From assembly GCA_003158745.1 (NCBI GenBank), contig PMLC01000039.1:1-62306 (forward strand): a DNA stretch of 62,306 nucleotides, in the 5' to 3' direction. The stretch is from Acidobacteriota bacterium. Its GTDB lineage: Bacteria; Acidobacteriota; Thermoanaerobaculia; Thermoanaerobaculales; Thermoanaerobaculaceae. The translations under genes were made by a program, and so were the position numbers. The notes under the pieces were generated by a model. The model did no database searches and had not been told where the DNA came from. It was given only the letters and a program-made list of their open reading frames with translations. This document shows, piece after piece, positions 51,452 to 60,678 of the stretch; within the stretch, counting starts at the first letter, position 1, and every line of letters begins with the position of its first letter.

Positions 51452-52669
51452 ATGAAGATCTCCCACCGCGCCGTGTCGATCCAGGAGTCCCCGATCCGGA
51501 AGCTCGCACCGCTTGCGGCGGCCGCACGCAAGCGCGGCACGACCATCTATCACCTCAACATCGGCCAGCCCGACGTGGCCACCCCGCCCGAGTTCCTGCG
51601 CGCGGTCGCCTCGTTCAAGGACAAGGTCCTGGAGTACGGCCCCTCGGACGGGCTGCCGGAGCTGCGCGACGCGATGGCCGCGTACTTCGCCCGCTACGAG
51701 ATCGCCCTCGACCCGCACGACATCCTGATCGCGAACGGCGGCTCCGAGGCGATCCTGTTCGCGTTCAACGTCGTGGCGGACGAGGGCGACGAGATCATCA
51801 TCCCTGAGCCGTTCTACACGAACTACAACGGCTACGCCGAGATGGCAAACCTCAAGGTGGTGCCGGTGCGCACCTGCGCGGAGGATGGGTTCCACCTGCC
51901 GCCCGACGAGGTGCTCGACGGCGCCGTGACGCCTCGCACCCGCGCGATCCTGATCTGCTCCCCCAACAACCCGACCGGGACCGTCCTGAGCTGGGAGGAG
52001 CTCGAGCGTTTGGCCGCATTCGCCGAGCGCCACGACCTGTTCCTGATCGCCGACGAGGTGTACAAGGAGTTCACCTACGACGGCCGCCGCCACCGTTCGG
52101 TGCTCGAGCTGCCCGGCATCGGAGAGCGCGTGATCGTGGTTGACTCGATCTCGAAGCGCTTCTCGGCCTGCGGCGCCCGCGTCGGGGCGGTGATCTCGCG
52201 CAACCGGGAGGTAATGGCGTCGGTGCTCAAGTTCGGGCAGGCGCGGCTGTGCCCGCCGACCCTCGAGCAGCTCGGCGCGATTGCAGCGTACAAGCTGGAC
52301 GAGAGCTACTTCGAGGCCGTGCGCGCGGAGTACCAACGCCGCCGCGACGTCATGTACGAGGCGCTCACGCGCGACCCCGGCATCGTCCTCAAGCGCCCGC
52401 GAGGCGCGTTCTACATGATCGTCAAGATGGCCGGCGTCGAGGACAGCGACGACTTCGCGCGGTGGCTCCTGGAGGAGTTCGAGCACGGCGGCGACACCGT
52501 GATGGTCGCCCCCGCCGGCGGCTTCTACGCAACCCCCGGCGCCGGGAAGGACGAGGTCCGCATGGCGTACGTCCTCGAGGTGGGCAAGCTCGAGCGGGCC
52601 ATGGAGGTCTTCCTCGCGGGACTCGAGCGCTATCGGGCTGCGAAGCCGGCGGCGGCGCACGCCATCTAG
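51452..52669 (+). CDS. Class I PLP-dependent aminotransferase
   Basis: The 405-aa enzyme belongs to the aspartate aminotransferase fold I family: NIGQPDVATPP near 36, ANGGSEAIL near 95, SPNNPTGTVLSWEE near 170, IADEVYKEFTYDG near 200 and the PLP lysine in SISKRFSACGARVG near 235. It moves amino groups between an amino acid and a 2-oxo acid; aspartate is the usual substrate of relatives, but this is inferred. AGGAGG lies four nt upstream of the ATG. The methyltransferase gene follows after 9 nt. Confidence 0.92.
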   Translation: MKISHRAVSIQESPIRKLAPLAAAARKRGTTIYHLNIGQPDVATPPEFLRAVASFKDKVLEYGPSDGLPELRDAMAAYFARYEIALDPHDILIANGGSEAILFAFNVVADEGDEIIIPEPFYTNYNGYAEMANLKVVPVRTCAEDGFHLPPDEVLDGAVTPRTRAILICSPNNPTGTVLSWEELERLAAFAERHDLFLIADEVYKEFTYDGRRHRSVLELPGIGERVIVVDSISKRFSACGARVGAVISRNREVMASVLKFGQARLCPPTLEQLGAIAAYKLDESYFEAVRAEYQRRRDVMYEALTRDPGIVLKRPRGAFYMIVKMAGVEDSDDFARWLLEEFEHGGDTVMVAPAGGFYATPGAGKDEVRMAYVLEVGKLERAMEVFLAGLERYRAAKPAAAHAI

Positions 52670-52678
52670 GGACCCGGC

Positions 52679-53230
52679 GTGCCTGAAGATCCCGAAGCGG
52701 TCCCGGGCGTCCCCGTCGGCGAGATGCCGGTGGCGTGGACGCTCCTCGTCCTGGGTTGCGCCGCCGGCGCCCTCCTGACCGGGGAGTTCAGCCGTTTCAC
52801 GCTACGCCTGGCCGCGCCGTTTCTCCTGGCCGGCGGCCTGCTGGCGCTCGCCTCCGTGCGTGCCATCGGCCGGGGCGCGAGGCTCGTGACGCACGGCCCC
52901 TACCGCTGGCTCCGGCACCCCTACTTCCTCGGCGTCCTCCTCATGATCGTGGGGGCGATCGTCGCGATGCGCTCACTCCCCGCCATCGTGCTATTCATCC
53001 CCACCCTCCGCGTAACGCTGGTTCGCGCGCGCCGCGAGGAGCACAACTTGGCGCTGCGCTTCGGCGAGGCCTACGAGGCGTACTGGGCTAGGGTGCCCTT
53101 CATCCTCCCGCTGCGTCCACCGCTGACGTCCGAGGCGGCAGACGCCATCGCCGCCCTTGGGCAGCCGCCCCCGGCCGAGGATCCCGTGCCCGACCCGCCC
53201 CCCGCACCGCCAGCCGAACCCGAGGCGTGA
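52679..53230 (+). CDS. Isoprenylcysteine/phospholipid methyltransferase-like membrane protein
   Basis: The 183-aa product has four hydrophobic helices and the ICMT/PEMT signature HGPYRWLRHPYFLG (about 75-88) plus REEHNLALRFGEAYEAYW (about 119-136), which form the SAM and substrate site. Bacterial members methylate isoprenoid or lipid substrates, mostly unknown. The C-terminus is a Pro/Glu-rich tail. It is cotranscribed with the aminotransferase. Confidence 0.82.
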   Translation: MPEDPEAVPGVPVGEMPVAWTLLVLGCAAGALLTGEFSRFTLRLAAPFLLAGGLLALASVRAIGRGARLVTHGPYRWLRHPYFLGVLLMIVGAIVAMRSLPAIVLFIPTLRVTLVRARREEHNLALRFGEAYEAYWARVPFILPLRPPLTSEAADAIAALGQPPPAEDPVPDPPPAPPAEPEA

Positions 53231-53292
53231 GCCACACGACTCGCCCTCGGAAGGATCGGAAGGAATAGAATAAACATGGGGGAAGGTAGCCT

Positions 53293-55302
53293 GTGGCTTT
53301 GCCTTGCCGAAATCGCCTCGTAATCCTAGCCGCCGTGACGCTGGCGGCCGCGACCGCAACCGCCACGTCCATCATCCCGCCGGAGAACCTCGGCGAGCTC
53401 GCCAGCATGGCCGACGCGGTCGTCCTCGCGCAGGCGGGCTTTCCGAGAGTTTCGCAGCGCGGCGCACTCCTGTTCACCCTGACCTCGTTCCGGGTGCTGG
53501 TACCGGTTGCCGGCATGCTCGAGCACAACGACCGGCTCACGGTCCAAGCCCCGGGCGGCGAGAGCGACGGCATCGCCTGGCTGGTCGCAGGCTCTCCGCG
53601 GTTCAAACCCGGCCACGTCTACTTGCTGTTCCTCCATGAGCGGCCGGATGGCATTTTTCTGCCGCAAATGATGGCCTACGGCCTGCTTCACCGGGTCGTC
53701 GGGCGTGACGGTTCGGCCCTGCTCGCGCCGCTCCCCGAGCAGGGATCGATTGAGGTTTTCCCGACCTTTGCGTCGGTGGCCGTTGAGCCTGTGGAGACCT
53801 ACCAGGAAACTCTGCTCCTGGCGCACCTGCGCGGCGTCGCCGCTCACCGCGAGACATGGACTGCACGGGCTGTGACGGCACGCCCAGAGCAGCTCCCGCT
53901 CGACGCGGAAGCGCAGTCGGCGCCTGCGGGGTGTGTGTTTGAGCAGGGAAGTCCAGGAAGCGGATACCCCACATACGGATTCCGCTGGCACACGTTCGAA
54001 ACCGGCGGCAGCGTCACGATGTACTACGGCGGCAACCCACCCGCCGGCGACGCCTCGCGCTCCGACGGTGGGCTCCCCGAGTTCCAGAGCGCGGTCGGGA
54101 TGTGGAGCGGGATCGCCGACACGAACATCAACCTAATCTACGGGGCCGGAAGTACTTACGCGATGGACTGCGGCCAAGGCCAGCCGGGCGCATACGACAA
54201 CTACGTGATGTTCAACGACCCGTGCAACGACATCGCGGACCTCGTGAATTGCACTGGTATTCTCGGTTTTGGTGGCCCGTGGTTCGGCACTCCCCCAAAC
54301 ACGACCCCCGACGGTACAACCTGGTGGACGATCATCAGCCAGTTCGTGGTGCTCAACAACGGCATCACGGTCAGCTGCCTGAGCAACAGCAGCTACCAGA
54401 ACATGGTCGCCCACGAGTTCGGCCATGGTCTGGGGTTCGGGCACATCACCGGCCAGCCCTCGCTGATGAACCCGAGCTGTGAGGCCGGCACCTGCACCGG
54501 CATCCAACCGATCGACATCACCTGCGCGCAGTACATCTACCCGGCAGCCGGCCCCGCGCCAACCCCAACACGGACCCCCACCCCCACCGGACCCACGCCG
54601 ACGCCGACGCGGACGCCGACGCCCGGCCCGTCGCCGACGCCAACCTGGACGCCTACGACCGGCCCGCAGCCGACCCACACGCCGACCAGCCCCGCCGCGC
54701 CGCCGATCGCGCCGACCGGCGTTTCCGCAAGCGACGGCGCCTACCCCAACAAGGTTCGCGTGACGTGGAACGCGTCGGTGACCGCTACCACGTACCAGGT
54801 GTGGCGCAACACCATCAACGTCACCTCGACCGCGACGTATCTCAGTGCGCTGCCCGGCATGCTTTACGACGACACAACGGCGTCGCCCAGCGTGATTTAC
54901 TACTATTGGGTGCGCGCGGGCAACAGCGCTGGGTGGGGCGGTTTCTCCGCCCCTGACACCGGGTATGCCGGCACGGCCGGACCCACCCCGACCCCCGCAC
55001 CGCCGACGCCGACAGCGACCCCGATTCCCACGACGGGCGGTTTGGCCGCCTCGTTCACATACGCGCCCGCCACGCCGTACACCGGGAAGAGAACGCAGTT
55101 CACGGACACCTCGAGCGGCGAGCCACGATCGTGGCAGTGGACGTTCGGGGATGGCGGGTCGTCCACCGACCGCAACCCCACCCACAGCTGGGCGAAGCGC
55201 GGGACGTACACCGTCACCCTCGTAGTGACCAGCGGCCCGACCAATGCCCAGGCCAGCAAGACGATCACGGTTGACGCGCGCGCCCGCCGGCACCTTTCCT
55301 AG
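53293..55302 (+). CDS. Secreted matrixin-like metalloprotease with FN3 and PKD domains
   Basis: The 669-aa protein has a signal peptide (residues 1-25), an N-terminal domain (about 30-205) and a metzincin protease domain with zinc ligands H374, H378 and H384 in HEFGHGLGFGH, followed by a SLM Met-turn. A Pro/Thr-rich linker (about 417-470) leads to a fibronectin type III domain (about 475-555), a second Pro/Thr linker and a PKD domain (about 583-660; WTFGDGGSST). It should be an extracellular protease. A TAGAAT hexamer at 53266-53271 and a G-rich site precede the GTG. Its TAG stop shares CTAG with the stop of the convergent GT2 gene. Confidence 0.9.
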   Translation: MALPCRNRLVILAAVTLAAATATATSIIPPENLGELASMADAVVLAQAGFPRVSQRGALLFTLTSFRVLVPVAGMLEHNDRLTVQAPGGESDGIAWLVAGSPRFKPGHVYLLFLHERPDGIFLPQMMAYGLLHRVVGRDGSALLAPLPEQGSIEVFPTFASVAVEPVETYQETLLLAHLRGVAAHRETWTARAVTARPEQLPLDAEAQSAPAGCVFEQGSPGSGYPTYGFRWHTFETGGSVTMYYGGNPPAGDASRSDGGLPEFQSAVGMWSGIADTNINLIYGAGSTYAMDCGQGQPGAYDNYVMFNDPCNDIADLVNCTGILGFGGPWFGTPPNTTPDGTTWWTIISQFVVLNNGITVSCLSNSSYQNMVAHEFGHGLGFGHITGQPSLMNPSCEAGTCTGIQPIDITCAQYIYPAAGPAPTPTRTPTPTGPTPTPTRTPTPGPSPTPTWTPTTGPQPTHTPTSPAAPPIAPTGVSASDGAYPNKVRVTWNASVTATTYQVWRNTINVTSTATYLSALPGMLYDDTTASPSVIYYYWVRAGNSAGWGGFSAPDTGYAGTAGPTPTPAPPTPTATPIPTTGGLAASFTYAPATPYTGKRTQFTDTSSGEPRSWQWTFGDGGSSTDRNPTHSWAKRGTYTVTLVVTSGPTNAQASKTITVDARARRHLS

Positions 55303-56084
55303 AGCACGCGTCTCTGCATCAACTCGGTGGCCAGTCTGGGTCCCGCGGCGTCGAAGATCCGCGGCCTCATGACTCCCGCCCGCGCCAGCCGATACTCGAG
55401 ACTCGTCCAGAGCACGCCTGCCCCGTACCGGACCGACCGCCAGAAGTTAATCGACGACGAGTCGGGGAGATAGCGGGTGGGGCAGGAAACCTCGCCGACC
55501 CGAAACCCGAAGAAGAGGGCCTGCGCGAGCATCTGGTTGTCGAAGACGAAGTCATCCGAATCGGCCGCAAGCGGCAACGTCTCGAGGATCCGCCGCGAAA
55601 ATGCCCGACAACCCGTGTGGTACTCGGTGAGCTTCTCGCGCAGCAGCAAGTTCTGTACGAGTGTCAGGAACCGGTTCGCTAGGTACTTGTAGCGCGGCAT
55701 GCCCCCGAGCCGCGCGCCCTTGCCGATGATGCGGCTGCCCAACACGACATCGTATACGTCGAGGGCGATCAGAGAAGCCAGCGCCGGAATCAGGCGCGGT
55801 TCGTACTGGTAGTCCGGGTGAATCATCACGACGATATCCGCATCCCGTATGAGCGCCGCCGTGTAGCAAGTCTTCTGGTTGCCACCGTAGCCGAGGTTCC
55901 TCGCGTGCACCAACGTCGGCAAACCCAGGCGGCGACTCAACTCGACCGTGCCGTCCCGGCTGGCGTCATCCACCAGGATGACGTCATCGACCACGTCACG
56001 CGGAATCTCGGAGTTTGTCCGTTCGAGCGTCTTCTCAGCGTTGTAGGCCGGCAGGACCACCAACACCCTCTTGCCGTGAATCAT
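55299..56084 (-). CDS. Family 2 glycosyltransferase, polyprenyl-phosphate sugar synthase-like
   Basis: The 261-aa protein is a GT-A glycosyltransferase: VLPAYNAEKTLERT at 10-23, VDDASRDGT near 38, HARNLGYGGNQKT near 60 and the metal site HPDYQYEP near 89. It resembles dolichol-phosphate mannosyl/glucosyltransferase (DPM1, GtrB), but lacks obvious membrane helices. It could provide the lipid-linked sugar for the GT39-type enzyme. GGAGG lies seven nt before the ATG. Confidence 0.88.
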   Translation of the reverse strand: MIHGKRVLVVLPAYNAEKTLERTNSEIPRDVVDDVILVDDASRDGTVELSRRLGLPTLVHARNLGYGGNQKTCYTAALIRDADIVVMIHPDYQYEPRLIPALASLIALDVYDVVLGSRIIGKGARLGGMPRYKYLANRFLTLVQNLLLREKLTEYHTGCRAFSRRILETLPLAADSDDFVFDNQMLAQALFFGFRVGEVSCPTRYLPDSSSINFWRSVRYGAGVLWTSLEYRLARAGVMRPRIFDAAGPRLATELMQRRVL

Positions 56085-56139
56085 CGCATCGCCTCCAGGA
56101 GCACAAAGGAACTGCAGGGCGCATTCGGATGTGGGCGCA

Positions 56140-58059
56140 TCAGGCGGAGTGGGAGCGCCGAACCGGCTGCGGGCCGGCCACGATCTTTGGGAAGAACGCC
56201 CGTGCGCGGCGCATGATCCCCTCGACGTCGAGGTCGAGGCGGGCGCGCAGGATCTCCTGCGACCCGTGCGGCTGAAACTCGTCCGGAATGCCGAGGCGCT
56301 CGATCGCGACGTCCGGCACCCTGAGCGCCATCACGGTTTCTTCGACCGCAGAGCCGAAGCCTCCCGCGAGCGCGTTCTCCTCGACGGTCATCAGGCGCGA
56401 GCCCGGGCGAATCTGGGCGGCGAGCAACTCGGTGTCCAGCGGCTTCACGAAGCGGGCGTTGACCACGGTGAGGTCGAGACCCGTTTCGGATGCGAGGCGC
56501 CCGGCGGCGCGCAGCGCCTCGCTCGCCATCGTGCCGATCGCCCACACGAGGCCATCCCGTCCCGTGCGCAACACCTCGGCCTTTCCGACCGGAAGGGCTC
56601 GCGGCGGCCCCACCATCGGAACACCGTAGCCGTTGCCGCGAGGGTATCGGAGCGCCGCGGGGCGGTCGCTCGCGAGGGCGGTGGCGAGCATGTGCCGCAA
56701 CTCGTCCTCGTCCTTGGGGGCCATCACGACGATCTCAGGGAAGACGCGCAGGTACGAAAGGTCGAAGACACCGTGGTGGGTCGGCCCGTCGGCACCGACA
56801 AGACCACCGCGGTCGAGCACGAACACCACGGGAAGGTGCATCAGCGCGACATCGTGGAAGATCTGGTCGTACGCGCGCTGCAGGAACGTCGAGTAGATTG
56901 CGACCACCGGCCGCAACCCCCGCGTGGCCAGGCCCGCGGCGAACGTCACGGCGTGCTGCTCGCAGATCCCGACGTCGAAGAACCGGTCGGGGATCGCCTT
57001 GGCGAAGACGTCCAGTCCCGTGCCCTCGGGCATTGCCGCCGTGATCGCGACGACCCGAGGATCCTGGCGCGCGATCTCGGTGATCGTGTCGGCGAAGACG
57101 TTCGTGTACGACGGCGGTCCGGGTTTCTTCTTGGCCACCTCGCCCGTCTCGACGGAGAAAGGCATCGCGCCGTGCCAGAAGACAGGGTCCGCCTCGGCAG
57201 GCTCGTATCCCTTGCCCTTGCGTGTCACGACGTGCACGAGCACAGGGTGGGGGTGGTCACGGAACTCTCGCAGGGTCGCGAGGAGCTGCGGAATCGAGTG
57301 GCCGTTGATCGGCCCCACGTACTTGAAGCCCAGCTCCTCGAACAGGACACCGGGGACCACGAGTTGCTTGGCCATCTGCTCGGCCTGCTTGGCGAGCTTC
57401 AGCATCCCCTCGCCGACTCGCGGGATCGCGAGGAGAAAGCGCTCGATGTCATCCTTCAGGCGCCGGTAAGGCTGGCCGTGGATGATGCGGTTCAGATAGC
57501 CCTGCCATGCACCGACGTTCGGCGAGATCGACATTTCGTTGTCGTTGAGGACGATCATCAGCTTCCGGCCGAGGTAGCCGGCCTGGTTGAGGCCCTCCAT
57601 CGCCATCCCGCCCGTGAGGCCGCCGTCGCCGATGATCGCGACCACGCGGTAGTCGTCACCCTTGAGGTCGCGCGCGACGGCCATCCCGAGCGCCGCGGAG
57701 ATCGAGGTCGAGGCGTGGCCGGCGTTGAACACGTCGTATTCGCTCTCCTCGCGCTTCAGGAAGCCCGAGATCCCGCCGTAGGTGCGGAGCGTGTTGAAGC
57801 GCTCGCGGCGGCCCGTGATCACCTTGTGCGGGTAACACTGGTGCCCTACGTCCCACACCAGCACGTCGCGCGGTGTGTCGAGGACGTAGTGGAGTGCGAG
57901 GGTCAGCTCGAGCGCGCCGAGCCCGGAGGCGAGATGACCTCCGGTCCGGCTCACGGACGAGAGCAGGAACCGGCGAAGCTCCTCCGCCAGGTCGCCGAGC
58001 GCCTCCTCCGGGATCCGGCGCAAGTCGGCCGGGCTCGAGACCTTCTCAAGCAGTCCCAT
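56140..58059 (-). CDS. dxs: 1-deoxy-D-xylulose-5-phosphate synthase
   Basis: The 639-aa thiamine-diphosphate enzyme condenses pyruvate and glyceraldehyde 3-phosphate, the first step of the MEP pathway. GHQCYPHKVITGR near 72, the TPP motif GDGGLTGGMAMEGLNQAG near 142-160, GPINGHS near 253 and the transketolase-type FEQHAV-like CEQHAV near 370 are present. It is transcribed with ispA, xseB and xseA, a frequent neighbourhood. The ATG follows AGGGGG. Confidence 0.97.
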   Translation of the reverse strand: MGLLEKVSSPADLRRIPEEALGDLAEELRRFLLSSVSRTGGHLASGLGALELTLALHYVLDTPRDVLVWDVGHQCYPHKVITGRRERFNTLRTYGGISGFLKREESEYDVFNAGHASTSISAALGMAVARDLKGDDYRVVAIIGDGGLTGGMAMEGLNQAGYLGRKLMIVLNDNEMSISPNVGAWQGYLNRIIHGQPYRRLKDDIERFLLAIPRVGEGMLKLAKQAEQMAKQLVVPGVLFEELGFKYVGPINGHSIPQLLATLREFRDHPHPVLVHVVTRKGKGYEPAEADPVFWHGAMPFSVETGEVAKKKPGPPSYTNVFADTITEIARQDPRVVAITAAMPEGTGLDVFAKAIPDRFFDVGICEQHAVTFAAGLATRGLRPVVAIYSTFLQRAYDQIFHDVALMHLPVVFVLDRGGLVGADGPTHHGVFDLSYLRVFPEIVVMAPKDEDELRHMLATALASDRPAALRYPRGNGYGVPMVGPPRALPVGKAEVLRTGRDGLVWAIGTMASEALRAAGRLASETGLDLTVVNARFVKPLDTELLAAQIRPGSRLMTVEENALAGGFGSAVEETVMALRVPDVAIERLGIPDEFQPHGSQEILRARLDLDVEGIMRRARAFFPKIVAGPQPVRRSHSA

Positions 58060-58068
58060 CGTCCCCCT

Positions 58069-58962
58069 CTATCGGTCGCGGCGTGCCACGTAGTTCACGA
58101 GCGCGCCGAGCACCCCTAGCCCACGTTCGAGCCGTTGCGCCTCGTCCGCCAGCGAACTCGCCAGCTCATCGCGCTTGCGTCGCGCTGCCTCGAGGCCATA
58201 CACCGCCGGGTACGTGAGCTTGCCTGCGGCAGCGTCCTTCCCTGGGCTCTTTCCGAGAGATGCCGCAGAGCCCGTCACGTCGAGAATATCATCGGCGATC
58301 TGAAACAGGAGGCCCAGGCGCCGCCCGAAGCCGGCGAACTCGGCCCTGCTCGCGCCCTCCACGCCCTCCAGCAGCGCCCCAAGCTCCACCGCCACGCCGA
58401 GCAGCGCTCCTGTCTTTGCTCGATGTATCCTCTCCAGCCGCACACCGTCAGGTGTCGCCCCGGTCGCCTCGAGGTCCTCCACCTGACCGCCGACCATGCC
58501 GCGGGAGCCGATCGCCTCGGCCACGAGCCGGCACGCATCGGCGCGGCGAGCGGCGAACCCATCGCCCTCGGGGAAACGGCCGAGCACGGCAAAGGCCTCG
58601 GTGAGGAGAGCATCGCCGGCCAGAATCGCGAGCGCCTCGTCGAACGCCACGTGCACCGTCGCGCGGCCGCGCCGCAGCGTATCGTCGTCGAGCGCTGGCA
58701 GGTCGTCATGGATCAGCGAGTAGGTGTGCACCATCTCAAGAGCGCACGCCGCCTCCAGGATCAACTCGGCATCGCCCCCCGCCGCACGGCACGCGGCCCG
58801 CGCCAGGACCGGCCTCACCCGCTTCCCGCCGCCGAATACCGCGTAGCGCATCGCCTGGTGGAGGCGCGCCGGCCACGCATCGGCAGGGGCGAGCAGCCTG
58901 TTGAGCGCGCCGTCGACGCGCTCCCGCTCCTCCGTCAGGAATGCGGCGAGATCCACACTCAC
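58069..58962 (-). CDS. ispA: Polyprenyl (farnesyl/geranylgeranyl) diphosphate synthase
   Basis: The 297-aa trans-prenyltransferase has both aspartate-rich motifs: HDDLPALDDDTLRRG (first, extended, FPP-synthase type) and FQIADDILD (second), plus GGKRVRPVL near 50. It elongates dimethylallyl diphosphate with isopentenyl diphosphate to C15 or C20. The GTG start overlaps the xseB stop (GTGA). dxs follows after 9 nt. Confidence 0.94.
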   Translation of the reverse strand: MSVDLAAFLTEERERVDGALNRLLAPADAWPARLHQAMRYAVFGGGKRVRPVLARAACRAAGGDAELILEAACALEMVHTYSLIHDDLPALDDDTLRRGRATVHVAFDEALAILAGDALLTEAFAVLGRFPEGDGFAARRADACRLVAEAIGSRGMVGGQVEDLEATGATPDGVRLERIHRAKTGALLGVAVELGALLEGVEGASRAEFAGFGRRLGLLFQIADDILDVTGSAASLGKSPGKDAAAGKLTYPAVYGLEAARRKRDELASSLADEAQRLERGLGVLGALVNYVARRDR

Positions 58963-59195
58963 TCCACTTCGGGCGCGAACGGGGCGGTCTTCGGCTCCTC
59001 GCCCTCAGCCGCCTCAGCCAGGAGCTGCTCCACGCGCCGCTCGACGCCCTCCAACTGGGCGCGGCAGCGCTTGGCGAGCTTCACTCCGCGTTCGAACAGC
59101 TTCAAGGCCTCCTCGAGGCCAACGCTTTCGTCCTCGAGCTTTGCAACGACCTCCTCGAGCTCCTCAAGTGCCTGCTCGAACGATTCCTTGGTCAT
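58959..59195 (-). CDS. xseB: Exodeoxyribonuclease VII small subunit
   Basis: The 78-aa helical protein has the XseB pattern SFEQALEELEEVVAKLEDESVGLEEALKLFERGVKL. It binds several copies per XseA. GGAGGG lies upstream of the ATG. Repeat A4 separates it from xseA, and it overlaps ispA by 4 nt. Confidence 0.94.
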   Translation of the reverse strand: MTKESFEQALEELEEVVAKLEDESVGLEEALKLFERGVKLAKRCRAQLEGVERRVEQLLAEAAEGEEPKTAPFAPEVE

Positions 59196-59212
59196 TTGCC
59201 CTCCAAGAGGCG

Positions 59213-59318
59213 AGTTGACAGTTCACAGTTAACAATTGACAGCAAAGACATCACCGAACACCAGGAACGGCCCAGGAGCTGACTCCGCGGACTGTCGACT
59301 GTCAACTGTCAACTGTCT
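59213..59318. repeat. Heptad-arm inverted repeat A4
   Basis: Left arm 59213-59241 (AGTTGAC, AGTTCAC, AGTTAAC, AATTGAC) pairs with right arm 59289-59318 (GACTGTC units). It lies in the xseA-xseB junction, and the last codons (TVDS) and the TGA stop of xseA are encoded by its right arm. Confidence 0.9.
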
Positions 59319-60678
59319 TCTCCTCCTCGTCGAACAGCGAGCCCTGGCTGCCGTTGATGCGCCCCAGGACCAGCGACCGGAGATGCCCAGTCGCGAACGT
59401 CGTCACGACGCGCTCGCCGGCGTTCACCCCGGCGGCGTCGGTCAGCGGTTTCGGGTCTCCCTCTCGGGTCGTGACCGAGTAGCCGCGCTCCAGAACCCGA
59501 CGCGGCGACAGCGCGCCGAGCGCCCGTTCGCCGCCGGCCAGCTCGAGCCGGCGTCGGGCGACGAGCGAGCGCAGCCGCTCGCCGGCCACCGCGAGACGCG
59601 CGGTGATGAGTTCGCGGCGGCGCGGGGCCCCGAACCGGACCGGCCAGCGGTACAGGTGCGCCGTTGCCGCCTCCGTGCGACGGTGGCGCCGTGCGACGAG
59701 AGAGCGCAGGAGCTGCGGCAGCGCTTCGAGGCGCTGGAGCAGCTGATCCAGCTCCTTGAGCCGCAGCGGCAGCCGCGCCAGGCCGCGCGCCCCCTCGAGC
59801 CCGCGGAGGCGCAACTGGGCGTGCTCGAGTTTCCGGGTGAACGCGCTGGCCACGCCGTCCCGCGCGGTTTCGGTCCGCCGCTGCTGCCGCTCGAGCGCGG
59901 CGACGACCAGTTCGCCGGCCTGGGTCGGGGTCGCGGCGCGCACGTCGGCGACGAAGTCTGCGATGGTGAAATCCACTTCGTGGCCCACACCGGAGATCAC
60001 CGGCACCGGGGAGGCGGCGATGGCGCGCGCCACAATCTCCTCGTTGAAGGCCCAGAGGTCCTCGAGGGAGCCGCCGCCGCGAACCACGAGGACGACGTCC
60101 ACCAGTCCGGACCGGCCCAGGTAGCGCACGGCCCGTGCGATCTCGCCTTCGGAGCCCTTTCCCTGCACGCGGACGGCGTAGAGGAGCACCGACAGACGCT
60201 CCCAGCGGGAAAGCACCTTCAGCACGTCGCGCACCGCCGCACCGCTCGCCGAGGTCACGAGGCCGAGCCTCTGCGGCAGCGCCGGTAGCGGGCGCTTGCG
60301 CTCCGCCGCGAACAGCCCCTCGGTTTCGAGCTTGGCTTTCATCTGCTCGAACGCGAGCTGCAACTCGCCGATCCCCTCCGGCTGCACCTCGGCGACGATG
60401 AGCTGCAGTGAGCCGCGCTGGGGGTATACCTCGATCGTGCCGCGCAGCAGCACCGCCTGGCCGTCCGCCAGCTTGAACCTCAACCTGTCGGCGCGCGCGG
60501 CCCACATCGCGCAGGAGAGCTGGCCCTCGCCGTCCTTGACCTGGAAGTAGCGATGCCCCGATGCGGCGACCTTGACGCCGGAGAGCTCCCCCCGCACCCA
60601 GACCTCGCCGAAGCCGCCCGCGAGCGTGGCGTTGATCTCGCCGATCAGCTCGCCCACTCCGTAGGTGCGCGCGCTCAC
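59302..60678 (-). CDS. xseA: Exodeoxyribonuclease VII large subunit
   Basis: The 458-aa nuclease has the N-terminal OB fold (VRGELSGVKVAASGHRYFQVKD), the central region with GLVTSASGAAVRDVL and VVRGGGSLEDLWAFNEE, VGHEVDFTIADFVAD and the long coiled coil. The C-terminal RGYS segment is RVLERGYSVTTREG. The GTG at 60678 follows GGAGG and overlaps the upstream ligase-like gene (GTGA). The final four residues TVDS and the stop come from repeat element A4, so the C-terminus is slightly extended. Confidence 0.95.
   Translation of the reverse strand: MSARTYGVGELIGEINATLAGGFGEVWVRGELSGVKVAASGHRYFQVKDGEGQLSCAMWAARADRLRFKLADGQAVLLRGTIEVYPQRGSLQLIVAEVQPEGIGELQLAFEQMKAKLETEGLFAAERKRPLPALPQRLGLVTSASGAAVRDVLKVLSRWERLSVLLYAVRVQGKGSEGEIARAVRYLGRSGLVDVVLVVRGGGSLEDLWAFNEEIVARAIAASPVPVISGVGHEVDFTIADFVADVRAATPTQAGELVVAALERQQRRTETARDGVASAFTRKLEHAQLRLRGLEGARGLARLPLRLKELDQLLQRLEALPQLLRSLVARRHRRTEAATAHLYRWPVRFGAPRRRELITARLAVAGERLRSLVARRRLELAGGERALGALSPRRVLERGYSVTTREGDPKPLTDAAGVNAGERVVTTFATGHLRSLVLGRINGSQGSLFDEEEKTVDS

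Noticed and set aside
56131-58119. Long plus-strand frame opposite dxs
   Set aside because: It mirrors a clear Dxs protein and has a His/Arg/Asp-rich composition typical of a shadow frame.
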